NCBI GenBank assembly: GCA_943370025.1
Contig: CALRPI020000014.1
Span: 18,589 to 82,588, forward strand
Direction of reading: 5' to 3'
Length of the DNA: 64,000 bases
From: JAAUUE01 sp943370025
GTDB taxonomy: Bacteria > Cyanobacteriota > Cyanobacteriia > Cyanobacteriales > JAAUUE01
Part shown: in pieces, positions 1-7,059 of the stretch
Layout: each line of letters starts with the position of its first letter
Numbering within the stretch: the stretch's first letter is position 1
The notes under the pieces: generated by a model
What the model saw: the letters and a program-made list of their open reading frames with translations, nothing else
Databases searched by the model: none
What the model was told of the DNA's origin: nothing
Position numbers and translations under genes: made by a program

Positions 1-1
1 G

Positions 2-541
2 GCGAGGGAAGTTGCAGAAGACACCAAAAAATTACCTATTGGCCGCTTCTTTCTCGCCGCACTACAGCTAGTAGACCCAGACCCAGAAATGTTGCGCTTG
101 GCTCTGGAATCTGCTGCCGAAGAAGAAATTACCATGATGCGTCGGGGGGACAAAATTTTGGAAGCAGTAATTGCGATCGCACCCCTACTGGGACTATTAG
201 GTACAGTTTTAGGCTTAATTAATTCTCTGCTCTCGATCCGGGTGGCAGATATTGGCAGTGGCTCGACCCAAGGAGTTACCTTAGGGATTGGTGAGGCTTT
301 AATCAGTACCGCTGCTGGTCTGGTAGTGGCGATTACCAGCTTGGCCTTCTATCGACTGTTTCAGGCTTTTCTCTTTGGTCAGGTACGGGTATTCCGTCGG
401 GCAGGTAGTGCGCTGGAGTTGATCTATCGCCAAGAACGTCTGGCACCCCAACCCTACAATTCCAATGTAAAGATCATTCCTGATCCCCAACCTCCTGATC
501 CCAAATCTCCCGATCCCCAACCTCCTGAAGAAACCCTGTAA
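2..541 (+). CDS. exbB: MotA/TolQ/ExbB proton channel family protein, C-terminal part (5' end outside window)
   Basis: The reading frame is open from base 2, so the first ATG at 89 is internal and the gene begins before the window. The visible 179 residues hold the ExbB/TolQ signature: a helix with PLLGLLGTVLGLI, then a loop, then GIGEALISTAAGLVVAITSL, the pore-lining helix of this family. The last 25 or so residues are a proline/aspartate-rich tail (repeats of PDPQPPDP). ExbB with ExbD makes an inner-membrane complex that uses the proton gradient to drive TonB- or Tol-type envelope work. exbD follows after 43 bp, so the two are very likely one operon. Which system it energises cannot be read directly. 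A TonB-like protein with a Zur-box-like promoter lies at 4445. Confidence 0.88.
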   Translation, partial: AREVAEDTKKLPIGRFFLAALQLVDPDPEMLRLALESAAEEEITMMRRGDKILEAVIAIAPLLGLLGTVLGLINSLLSIRVADIGSGSTQGVTLGIGEALISTAAGLVVAITSLAFYRLFQAFLFGQVRVFRRAGSALELIYRQERLAPQPYNSNVKIIPDPQPPDPKSPDPQPPEETL

Positions 542-584
542 ACAAAGCCCCCATAGATACCTACAGATAAAGTACAGATAAAGT

Positions 585-1367
585 ATGAATAGTGACTCTC
601 CCAAACCCCCATCAGTTAATCCACCGGCACCACTCCGCATTCGTCTAGATACCGCGACAGGGGATGATGTGCAGGTAAACATTATTCCCCTAATTGATGT
701 CATTTTCTGTATTCTGACCTTCTTTATTTTGGCGGCGGTGGGTTTATCTCGTCAGCAGGCAATCAATATCAATCTACCTAAGGCGGAAACTGGAGTTCCC
801 CAAGCCCGGCAATTACTCATTGTTAGTCTAGATAGCCAAGGCAATGTGTTTGTCGAGCAGCAACCAGTGCGATCGAAGGAAGAGTTTATGCAAAAACTAG
901 TCCAGTATCTGCAACAAAATCCCAATGGCTTGATGAGTCTCTATGCTTCTCCCAATGCCAGCTATGACCAAGTAGTCCAGCTATTAGATATTTTGCGGAG
1001 TGTGGGGGGCGATCGCGTTGCCCTTGCCACTCTTCCCGGCGGTGCGCCCCCAGCTCCTAGTCCTACTGTTAATCCCAACGTTAATCCAAATATTAATCCC
1101 ACCAATTCCCAATTCACACCAACTCCCGGCAGTAGTGTTCCCCAGAACATTAATCCCGGTGGCACCCCCCCCCAAATCCCCGGACAATTCTCCCCCCAAA
1201 CTCCCGGACAGAATCAACAAATCCCCGGGCAACAATTCTCTCCTCAACTCCCCGGACAAGTACCCGGACAAAACCCCGCCAATCCTCAATTCTCGCCCCA
1301 GTTCAGTAGCCCCACCCCGGGCAAAAATCTTAACCCCGGACAAATCAATCCTAATTCTGGGCAATAA
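585..1367 (+). CDS. exbD: ExbD/TolR family biopolymer transport protein with long Pro/Asn/Gln tail
   Basis: Residues 20-150 match ExbD/TolR: a short cytoplasmic N-terminus, one membrane helix carrying the conserved proton-relay aspartate in NIIPLIDVIFCILTFFIL, and a periplasmic domain ending near LATLPGG. At 260 aa it is almost twice the usual ExbD length of about 140. The extra 105 residues are low-complexity NPN, PGQ and QFSPQ repeats, probably a disordered periplasmic tail. The ATG lies 43 bp after exbB, consistent with one transcript. ExbD works with ExbB to couple proton flow to an envelope partner. The tail may reach through peptidoglycan, but that is inference. Confidence 0.87.
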   Translation: MNSDSPKPPSVNPPAPLRIRLDTATGDDVQVNIIPLIDVIFCILTFFILAAVGLSRQQAININLPKAETGVPQARQLLIVSLDSQGNVFVEQQPVRSKEEFMQKLVQYLQQNPNGLMSLYASPNASYDQVVQLLDILRSVGGDRVALATLPGGAPPAPSPTVNPNVNPNINPTNSQFTPTPGSSVPQNINPGGTPPQIPGQFSPQTPGQNQQIPGQQFSPQLPGQVPGQNPANPQFSPQFSSPTPGKNLNPGQINPNSGQ

Positions 1368-1647
1368 ATTTCTGAGGGTATAGTCTATCGGGATTAACGG
1401 ATCGCAAAGTTCTTGTGGGCTGCGACGACCCTCAGCCTGCAAAAAACTCTAAAACCTAGCTAATTTCTTGGCGGTGGATAATTTCTGTCGATAAAATCAA
1501 CAACTTTACGTCTAGAAAATTTCCCAAAACAATTCCCAAAAAACTTAGGCAATAGGCGATAATCTTAATATTAAGGAATTGTTAAAGCTTTTACATCACC
1601 ACTCACTAAACTTATAATTTTCTGTTACCTAGGAGCAACCCATCGCT

Positions 1648-3135
1648 ATGATCAGACACCATAGTTCCACCGCTGACCAGTTTGCTGGTATTCCAGAGCT
1701 TTTTAGCCCAGAACTTACCAGACCAGACAAGCCAGAGGAGGCTTGCGGCGTTTTTGGCATCTATGCACCGGGGGAAAATGTCGGTAAAATGACCTACTTT
1801 GGCTTGTATGCCCTCCAGCACCGGGGGCAGGAATCAGCAGGGATTGCCACCTTTGCTGGGGATGATGTCCACCTATATAAGGAAATGGGTTTGGTGTCCC
1901 AAGTTTTTAATGAGACTATTCTCAGTAAATTAGAGGGAAATATTGCGGTGGGGCATAATCGTTATTCCACCACGGGTTCTAGTCGAGCAGTCAACGCCCA
2001 GCCAGCGGTAGTGGAAACCCGCTTAGGAGCTTTAGCTCTAGCTCACAATGGGAATTTGGTGAATACGGCGCAACTCCGGGAAGAATTATTAGCTAAAAAT
2101 CGTGAATTAATCACTAGTACTGACTCCGAGATGATTGCTGTGGCGATCGCCCAAGAAGTTGATAGCGGGAAAGATTGGCTCGAAGCCTCAATTAGTGCTT
2201 TCAATCGCTGTCAGGGAGCATTTAGCCTGGTGATCGGCAATAGCCAAGGCTTGATGGGGGTGCGGGATCCCAATGGGATTCGCCCCTTAGTGATTGGGTT
2301 GTTGGATAACCGCTATGTCCTCTCATCCGAAACCTGTGGCTTAGATATTATCGGGGCTGAATATCTCCGGGATGTGGAGCCGGGGGAATTGGTCTGGATC
2401 ACCGAGGCGGGGCTAGCTTCTTTCCACTGGAGTCCCAAGCCCGAAAGCAAACTGTGCATTTTTGAGATGATCTACTTTGCCCGTCCCGATAGCATCATGA
2501 ACCAAGAAAGCTTGTATAGCTACCGGATGCGCTTAGGGCATCAACTAGCATTGGAGTCTCCCGTAGCAGCGGATCTGGTGATTGGGGTTCCCGATTCGGG
2601 CATTCCGGCAGCCATTGGCTTTTCCCAGCGATCGGGCATTGCCTACGGTGAGGGCTTAATTAAAAATCGCTACGTAGGCAGAACTTTTATTCAGCCCACC
2701 CAAACCATGCGGGAAGCGGGAATTAAGATGAAACTTAACCCCCTTAAGGATGTGTTGATGGATAAGCGGGTAGTGATGGTGGATGATTCGATCGTCCGAG
2801 GCACGACCAGCCGAAAAATCATCCAAGCTTTGCGGGATGCGGGAGCAAAGGAAATTCACCTCCGAGTTTCTTCTCCCCCGGTCACCCATCCCTGCTTCTA
2901 CGGCATTGATACCGATAGCCAAGACCATCTGATTGCGGCGACTAAATCTGTAGCCGAAATTGCCGAGCAGATTGGTGTGGATACCCTTGCCTACCTGAGT
3001 TGGGATGGAATGCTCCGAGCCACCGGGGAAGACCCCCAGAGTTTCTGTTCGGCTTGTTTCACCGGAGATTATCCCGTAGCCATCCCGGAGCCAGTGAAGC
3101 GATCGAAGCTGATTCTCGAAAAAGCTACAGTTTAG
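1648..3135 (+). CDS. purF: Amidophosphoribosyltransferase (glutamine PRPP amidotransferase)
   Basis: This is the first committed enzyme of purine synthesis, making 5-phosphoribosylamine from PRPP and glutamine. The 495-aa protein has an N-terminal propeptide of 32 residues before the nucleophilic Cys33 of CGVFGIYAP, the class-II glutaminase signatures GHNRYST and ALAHNGN, and the PRPP-binding loop VVMVDDSIVRGTTS. Late cysteines, including CSACF near the C-terminus, fit the [4Fe-4S] type of PurF known from Bacillus and cyanobacteria. AGGAG at 1631-1635 supports the ATG at 1648. It appears monocistronic, ending in a strong hairpin. The purine gene guaA is elsewhere in the window (26.9 kb). Confidence 0.97.
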   Translation: MIRHHSSTADQFAGIPELFSPELTRPDKPEEACGVFGIYAPGENVGKMTYFGLYALQHRGQESAGIATFAGDDVHLYKEMGLVSQVFNETILSKLEGNIAVGHNRYSTTGSSRAVNAQPAVVETRLGALALAHNGNLVNTAQLREELLAKNRELITSTDSEMIAVAIAQEVDSGKDWLEASISAFNRCQGAFSLVIGNSQGLMGVRDPNGIRPLVIGLLDNRYVLSSETCGLDIIGAEYLRDVEPGELVWITEAGLASFHWSPKPESKLCIFEMIYFARPDSIMNQESLYSYRMRLGHQLALESPVAADLVIGVPDSGIPAAIGFSQRSGIAYGEGLIKNRYVGRTFIQPTQTMREAGIKMKLNPLKDVLMDKRVVMVDDSIVRGTTSRKIIQALRDAGAKEIHLRVSSPPVTHPCFYGIDTDSQDHLIAATKSVAEIAEQIGVDTLAYLSWDGMLRATGEDPQSFCSACFTGDYPVAIPEPVKRSKLILEKATV

Positions 3136-3142
3136 TTTAAAT

Positions 3143-3175
3143 AGATATTGCCCCCGCGCTGTGGGGGCAATATCT
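3143..3175 (+). terminator. Hairpin terminator after purF
   Basis: Seen directly: a perfect 13-bp inverted repeat (AGATATTGCCCCC and its complement) around a 7-base loop, starting 7 bp after the purF stop. No long U-run follows, so it may act as a 3'-end stabiliser as much as an intrinsic terminator. Confidence 0.6.
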
Positions 3176-3272
3176 CCGCCTTAGTGTTTCATAAGGATTT
3201 ACCGACATACCTCTAGTCGCCAAGCTCATCAGATATAGCAATTCTCAATCCAGTGAGGGACTGGACAATTGT

Positions 3273-3299
3273 AGGGGCGCAAGGCTTTACGCCCTCTAT
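3273..3299. repeat. Family E palindromic repeat
   Basis: The core AGGGGCGCAAGGCTTTACGCCC is nearly self-complementary. A second copy lies at 5866-5890 and degraded relatives lie around 8370-8405. Short dispersed palindromes of this kind are common between cyanobacterial genes. Function unknown. The rest of the 3176-3339 spacer shows nothing recognisable. Confidence 0.55.
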
Positions 3300-3339
3300 A
3301 TGTATTGCAGCATTTATCACAGCAAAATGATAGTTGCTA

Positions 3340-3735
3340 TCATGACTCTTCATCTGAATCTACCTTGTCCAGAACTTTCCATGCAAACCATAGGATAGCT
3401 ATCATACAGACAATCTCAACTGCGGCAAAAAAGAAATAAGAGTAGGTCGTACTGCCGCCTCCTACAACAAAAAGGATAGTGAGAATCACCGCTAGGGTAT
3501 TGAACCAACGGCTGGTCTGGTTGGATAAGACGAGGGACAGAAATATCATCCCTAGCGGAATCTCAATAAAGATAGAAAAGACAAGCAGTAACTCTGGTGT
3601 TACGGGCAAACCAATAGAACCATCAATAATCTTCTCTAAAGTACCGGGGTGGATAAACCCAACTATGTCGGCAAAAGCTATGTTAAACATAACAACTGTC
3701 CACAATGCTGAAAGTTTGATTTTGGTAGTATCCAT
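3340..3735 (-). CDS. Four-helix membrane protein, DUF6326-like
   Basis: A 131-aa protein with four hydrophobic segments (about residues 10-28, 48-72, 80-95 and 102-122) and charged ends. The opening MDTTKIKLSALWTVVMFNIAFAD followed by an HPG motif resembles the DUF6326 family of small bacterial membrane proteins, whose function is unknown. This family call is from memory and only moderately sure. It stands alone on the minus strand between repeats, with ATG at 3735. Just upstream, TTAGACCTCTTG matches the left end of the insertion sequence at 63.86 kb. Confidence 0.6.
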   Translation of the reverse strand: MDTTKIKLSALWTVVMFNIAFADIVGFIHPGTLEKIIDGSIGLPVTPELLLVFSIFIEIPLGMIFLSLVLSNQTSRWFNTLAVILTILFVVGGGSTTYSYFFFAAVEIVCMIAILWFAWKVLDKVDSDEES

Positions 3736-3753
3736 TAGACCTCTTGTATAAAT

Positions 3754-3858
3754 TACAGCACTTTGCGTTCAAATGAGACACGCTATAAATATTGAAAGTC
3801 CTATCAATGTTGGGTTTGAGAGTGGATAGCTGTAGCCACCCACTCTCAAACCGCTGTA
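3754..3858. repeat. Family A MITE-like repeat, copy 1
   Basis: 105 bp bounded by TACAGCA and GCTGTA, with the shared core GTTCAAATGAGACACGC and an internal hairpin (TTTGAGAGTGG.. / CCACTCTCAAA). Other copies: 5704-5808, 16940-17048, 19492-19694 (interrupted by a B element) and a decayed one at 30523-30615. Termini beginning and ending with TA suggest insertion at TA, as for IS630/Tc1-type MITEs (inference). Confidence 0.75.
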
Positions 3859-3942
3859 AATATGAGTTCGATGAAAAAAATAGACAAAAGAAAGGCTCAG
3901 ACGTATAAGCTAAAAGTTATTGACACTAAAGCAATCTGAGCC

Positions 3943-4104
3943 ATGACTATAATTTTAGTCCGTCTTGACCTTGAGGAAATATATTGCGATGTAGATGACT
4001 TTTATCAAATCTGGCAACAATGTCTGGAGTTCTTGCCTAAACTACCTTATGAGGGCAAAGCTAAACAGTATAAGTCCAAGTTGAGTATTAGAGGCTATTT
4101 ATAA
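3943..4104 (+). pseudogene. N-terminal fragment of a transposase (IS982-like), truncated by a repeat
   Basis: The frame gives 53 residues beginning MTIILVRLDLEEIYCDVDDF. This resembles the N-terminus of IS982-family transposases, whose opening typically reads (I/L)xxIYCxVDDF. The frame then runs into the family C repeat beginning at 4089 and stops. An inverted pair GGCTCAGA (3892-3899) / TCTGAGCC (3935-3942) lies just upstream. No downstream transposase remains, so this is a remnant. The family call is tentative. Confidence 0.5.
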
Positions 4105-4173
4105 AGTCTGATTTTCCGCCCCCGCCGGGGGCGGAAAATCAGACCTTCTAGCCACTTTATAAATGACCTCTTA
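4089..4173. repeat. Family C MITE-like repeat, copy 1
   Basis: About 85 bp with ends TTAGAGGC.ATTTATAAAGT and its complement, a shared GGCTAGAAGG next to one end, and a GC-rich central hairpin (TTTTCCGCCCCCG). Other copies: 11634-11718, 19390-19475, 55902-55987 and a decayed one at 10846-10931. It terminates the transposase fragment at 3943. Confidence 0.75.
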
Positions 4174-4291
4174 GCGAAGTAATGACCATATTGCCATTCC
4201 TATCATCCCAAGCAACCTTCTTTGGATTTGGACGATAAGGGTTTGCTTTCAATCCCTCCAGCAATTTTCTAGTATCGGATTCATGTTATTA

Positions 4292-4312
4292 TGAGAATGA
4301 TAATCGTTATAC
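4292..4312. promoter_or_regulatory. Zur-box-like palindrome upstream of the TonB-like gene
   Basis: TGAGAATGATAATCG (4292-4306) and the overlapping TGATAATCGTTATAC (4298-4312) each match the Zur consensus TGATAATNATTATCA at 12 and 11 of 14 fixed positions. The better-matching boxes at 6986 and 8564 support this reading. It lies about 133 bp before the ATG at 4445, with a family B repeat in between. Confidence 0.6.
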
Positions 4313-4328
4313 ACTCAATGTGACACTA

Positions 4329-4420
4329 TAGGACTTACGTACTCTCAACGAATTATCGAGAGTTTTGGAAGTTGTTGCAGGCGCGGAGCACCTGCAACAA
4401 CTTCCAAATTAGTAAGTCCT
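4329..4420. repeat. Family B MITE-like repeat, copy 1
   Basis: About 92 bp, TAGGACTTACG... to ...AGTAAGTCCT, with an internal perfect hairpin (GGAAGTTGTTGCAGG / CCTGCAACAACTTCC). Copies: 8455-8546, 19511-19602 and 29396-29494. It sits in the leader between the Zur-like box and the start codon at 4445, so the transcript should carry the hairpin. Confidence 0.75.
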
Positions 4421-4444
4421 GACTACTAAACTATTTCAGTCTCT

Positions 4445-5581
4445 ATGTTGCTACCCCAATTCTCAACATTGACTAGACATACTTCAATGGGGATGCTGGC
4501 AATTTCTCTAGGATTCCATAGCTTACTCATGCTTCTACCCTATGACAGCCAGCCAAAGACAACAGAATCTCCTCACCCGTCAAAAGATATCCAAAAAGTA
4601 AGAGTTTCTGCTACTTCGCCAGCTCCTCAACGAACTTTTCCCACCCCTACGCCTTCATCTCCTCCATCTCCCGTAAACACAATCCCTACCCCCGTACTCA
4701 ATCCTAGCTCCCCACTCAATCATGTCAATACTGCAAATAATGCTCTAGGATTGGCTCGATCGACTCCAGCAGCCTTCCTCCCAGATTCTGCCTTAGTTAG
4801 TAAAAATAATTCTAGTAATAATAACTCTCCGGCTTTTCCCCCAGAATTAATTCCAAATACTCCCCCTCTACCCAGCTTTGAAGATTTTCCTAAATACCCC
4901 AATGCTCAACCCGGCTCCTTTAATTTAATCTCTCCAGAGCAGAATCAAGCTAGTCAACAAACGATCGATGACCTGAGTAAGGTTAGTCTTTATTTTGAAC
5001 AATACTTGCCAATATATAAATATCAATTTCAGTTAGTAACTCAGGAAGATCGAAGAAGAGTTTATCAAGTATCTAAAGGTAGCTTAGTCAAGTTTTTAAC
5101 CCTAATTTTTCAACCCAGCCAAGGAACTATTATTCTGCTGGCTAATGCTCCTCTAGATTTAACTGTCCTCAATAATATAGAGACAGCCAGTCAATTCCAG
5201 ATAGCTTTTGAGCAGGTTTTAGTAGATTTGAAAAGCTTTGGTTCTAGCCGCATTGATATTCCTGAATTTTATTTTGATCAGCCAGAGTTCTTCTATTTTG
5301 CTTCAAGTCAGGATCCCAAGAACTACGATATGCAAAAACCCCGGGCGGGATTTGATGGCAATTTTATTTTGATTCTTAAACAAACTCCAGAACAAATACT
5401 CAAAGATTTCTTTAATCCGCGATTAAGTAATCAAGGTTTTACCATTACAAATGCCGGAACCTACGGTGGGGGAATCCTCTACGAAGTTAGACGGCAAAAC
5501 TATGTTCGATATTTAAATTTACTGACCACAAAAGATAAAACGGCGACTATTGTGGTGATTTGGGAGCGATCGCCCACATGA
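4445..5581 (+). CDS. TonB-like energy transducer candidate with Pro-rich spacer, probably zinc-regulated
   Basis: 378 aa. One N-terminal membrane helix (about residues 15-31) contains Ser21-LGF-His25, the S-x3-H spacing that in E. coli TonB contacts ExbB/ExbD. Residues 32-150 are a Pro/Ser/Thr-rich spacer typical of TonB. The C-terminal 220 residues form a soluble domain that I do not recognise and that lacks the usual TonB C-terminal signature. The upstream Zur-like box and znuA next door suggest zinc starvation turns it on. exbB-exbD at the start of the window could be its partners. Role proposed: powering zinc or metallophore uptake across the outer membrane. Alternative: an unrelated single-pass envelope protein. 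Confidence 0.55.
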   Translation: MLLPQFSTLTRHTSMGMLAISLGFHSLLMLLPYDSQPKTTESPHPSKDIQKVRVSATSPAPQRTFPTPTPSSPPSPVNTIPTPVLNPSSPLNHVNTANNALGLARSTPAAFLPDSALVSKNNSSNNNSPAFPPELIPNTPPLPSFEDFPKYPNAQPGSFNLISPEQNQASQQTIDDLSKVSLYFEQYLPIYKYQFQLVTQEDRRRVYQVSKGSLVKFLTLIFQPSQGTIILLANAPLDLTVLNNIETASQFQIAFEQVLVDLKSFGSSRIDIPEFYFDQPEFFYFASSQDPKNYDMQKPRAGFDGNFILILKQTPEQILKDFFNPRLSNQGFTITNAGTYGGGILYEVRRQNYVRYLNLLTTKDKTATIVVIWERSPT

Positions 5582-5672
5582 TATAGCATTCCTAAATGGT
5601 TTGAGAGAAATGCACCCTTCGAGTGCGTCTCTCTCAAACCTCAAAAATCTACAAATGGTTTAGGATTGCTAT
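5582..5672. repeat. Family D palindromic repeat, copy 1
   Basis: Ends TATAGC.ATCCTAAAT and ATTTAGGATNGCTAT enclose a variable hairpin (here GGTTTGAGAGA / TCTCTCAAACC). It begins immediately after the stop codon of the gene at 4445. Copies: 14296-14397, 16926-17140 (interrupted), 30831-30924, 44932-45021 and 62485-62577. Confidence 0.75.
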
Positions 5673-5680
5673 CCCAAATC

Positions 5681-5703
5681 AAAAAATGGTGAAACCATTT
5701 TTT
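5681..5703 (+). terminator. Hairpin with flanking A/T tracts
   Basis: AAAAAATGGT, loop GAA, ACCATTTTTT: a 10-bp stem with an A-tract on one side and a T-tract on the other, so it could terminate transcription from either direction between the TonB-like gene and the convergent znuA. Confidence 0.55.
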
Positions 5704-5808
5704 TACAGTACCTTGCCTTCAAATGAGACACGCCACAAATATTGAAAGTCCTATCAATGTTCTGTTTGAGAGTGGGTGGCTGTAGCCACCCACTCTCAAA
5801 CTGCTGTA
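5704..5808. repeat. Family A MITE-like repeat, copy 2
   Basis: 105 bp, the same length and core as copy 1 (CAAATGAGACACGCCACAAA, ATTGAAAGTCCTATCAATGTT, GAGTGGGTGGCTGTAGCCAC). It directly abuts the hairpin at 5681. Confidence 0.75.
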
Positions 5809-5865
5809 TTTGGCAAAATGGTAGGAGGAGGAGGGACAGAGAGGTAAAGAAGCTACAGGTGTCAT

Positions 5866-5890
5866 AGGGGCGCAAGGCTTTGCGCCCTCT
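5866..5890. repeat. Family E palindromic repeat, copy 2
   Basis: AGGGGCGCAAGGCTTTGCGC followed by CCTCT: the same palindrome as at 3273. The remainder of the 5809-5932 spacer shows nothing recognisable. Confidence 0.55.
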
Positions 5891-5932
5891 AACTCTAGGT
5901 TTCAGATTGTACTCTCTAGCTTTCGCCCAAAA

Positions 5933-6952
5933 CTATCGGCTGGAGCTTCCTGCTGGTTCTCGGAGAGGTTCAGAGCTAGCGGATAGATTAGGGGCTGCGT
6001 ATCTGCCTCCCAATCCTTCTACAATCGTTCGAGTATTCGCAATCAACATTTTTTGGTAGGTATCTGCTTCCCCACCGACTGCCCCCAATCCATCGGCATA
6101 GAGTTCTTGTTCCGAAACTTTGATATTTGCTTCTCTGGCTACGGCGGTGATTAGTCGGGGATTGATGGTCAACTCAGCAAAGATAGTCGGTACTGATTCG
6201 GCTCTGATTTCCCGCACCAATTGAGCAACTCTCTGGGCTGTGGGAGCTTCTTCGGTGGACAACCCTTGCAATGCTCCCACTACGGGAATCCCATAGGCTG
6301 TGGAGTAATAGCCAAAGGCATCATGGGTAGTTACTAGTTTTCTTTGGTTAGCGGGAATAGTGCTGATCTGGGTTTTAATCCAATCATGGAGTTGGGTAAG
6401 TTGTCCTGTGACCTTTTGAGTTTTGGTGGTGTAGCGATCGCTATTGCTAGGAATCAGGGTTTTCAGTCTATCCCGAACAGTTTCAGCCATCTTGCCGCCA
6501 TTGGCAGCACTGTGCCAAACGTGGGGGTCTGCAACTCTTGCTCCGTCCTCTTCAAACATTTGGGGCGTGGGAATTGCTATTTCATGGACAGCAACCTTGG
6601 GGGCTGGAGTTGTAGTGGCTTCAATGATTTTAATTAGGGAGGGTTCAAAGTCATAGCCGCCGTAGAGAATCAAACTTGCTTGTTCGATCGCAATTCGATC
6701 TCCCGGTGTTGGTTGATAAATGTGGGGATCGATATCAGGGCTGATGAGACATTTGAGATCGATCGTATCTTCAGCAATTTGCTTAGTCAGGTCACAGAGG
6801 ACGGTGCTAGTCACAACTACCTTGGGTTTGGTTTGGGCGATGCTAATTGTGCTCAGAAAAGGGGTCATGAAGGCGATCGCTATTATGCCTCTACGCAAAA
6901 GTTGGCGAGTGCCGGCAGAAATTCGAGAATTTTTTTTTGTTTGCTTTGTCAT
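5933..6952 (-). CDS. znuA: Zinc ABC transporter substrate-binding protein
   Basis: A cluster A-I metal-binding lipoprotein/periplasmic protein that delivers Zn(II) (possibly Mn) to an ABC importer. After a Tat/Sec-like N-terminus (basic stretch, hydrophobic core, SIAQ) come the expected ligands: His in DPHIYQPTPGD, His in DPHVWHS, His in THDAFGYY, and Asp in ADGLG. His rather than Glu at the third site favours the zinc type. The His-rich loop of many ZnuA proteins is absent. ATG at 6952 is preferred over a TTG at 6982. A near-perfect Zur box lies 34 bp upstream. The ATPase and permease genes are not adjacent. The unusual C-terminus (about 20 Ser/Pro/Arg-rich residues after GGRYAAPN) is unexplained. 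Confidence 0.85.
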   Translation of the reverse strand: MTKQTKKNSRISAGTRQLLRRGIIAIAFMTPFLSTISIAQTKPKVVVTSTVLCDLTKQIAEDTIDLKCLISPDIDPHIYQPTPGDRIAIEQASLILYGGYDFEPSLIKIIEATTTPAPKVAVHEIAIPTPQMFEEDGARVADPHVWHSAANGGKMAETVRDRLKTLIPSNSDRYTTKTQKVTGQLTQLHDWIKTQISTIPANQRKLVTTHDAFGYYSTAYGIPVVGALQGLSTEEAPTAQRVAQLVREIRAESVPTIFAELTINPRLITAVAREANIKVSEQELYADGLGAVGGEADTYQKMLIANTRTIVEGLGGRYAAPNLSASSEPLREPAGSSSR

Positions 6953-6985
6953 TATTTTGAGAATTTGTTGGGGAACTTTCAAGAA

Positions 6986-7000
6986 TGAGAATCATTATCA
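6986..7000. promoter_or_regulatory. Zur box upstream of znuA
   Basis: TGAGAATCATTATCA matches the Zur consensus TGATAATNATTATCA at 13 of 14 fixed positions. It lies 34-48 bp upstream of the znuA ATG, a good position for a zinc-responsive repressor. Confidence 0.8.
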
Positions 7001-7059
7001 TGTTTCCGCTATAGTAAAGGCTCTACTTCAGCTTGTCAACTGCAATTTTCCAGCCCAGA

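Noticed and set aside
1000..1442. Overlapping Pro/Leu-rich ORFs on both strands of the exbD tail
   Set aside because: Composition artefact of the CCCCGGACAA-type repeats in the exbD tail.
5933..6952. Manganese-binding MntC instead of ZnuA
   Set aside because: His, not Glu, at the third ligand (THDAFGYY) and a near-perfect Zur box favour zinc, though Mn binding is not excluded.
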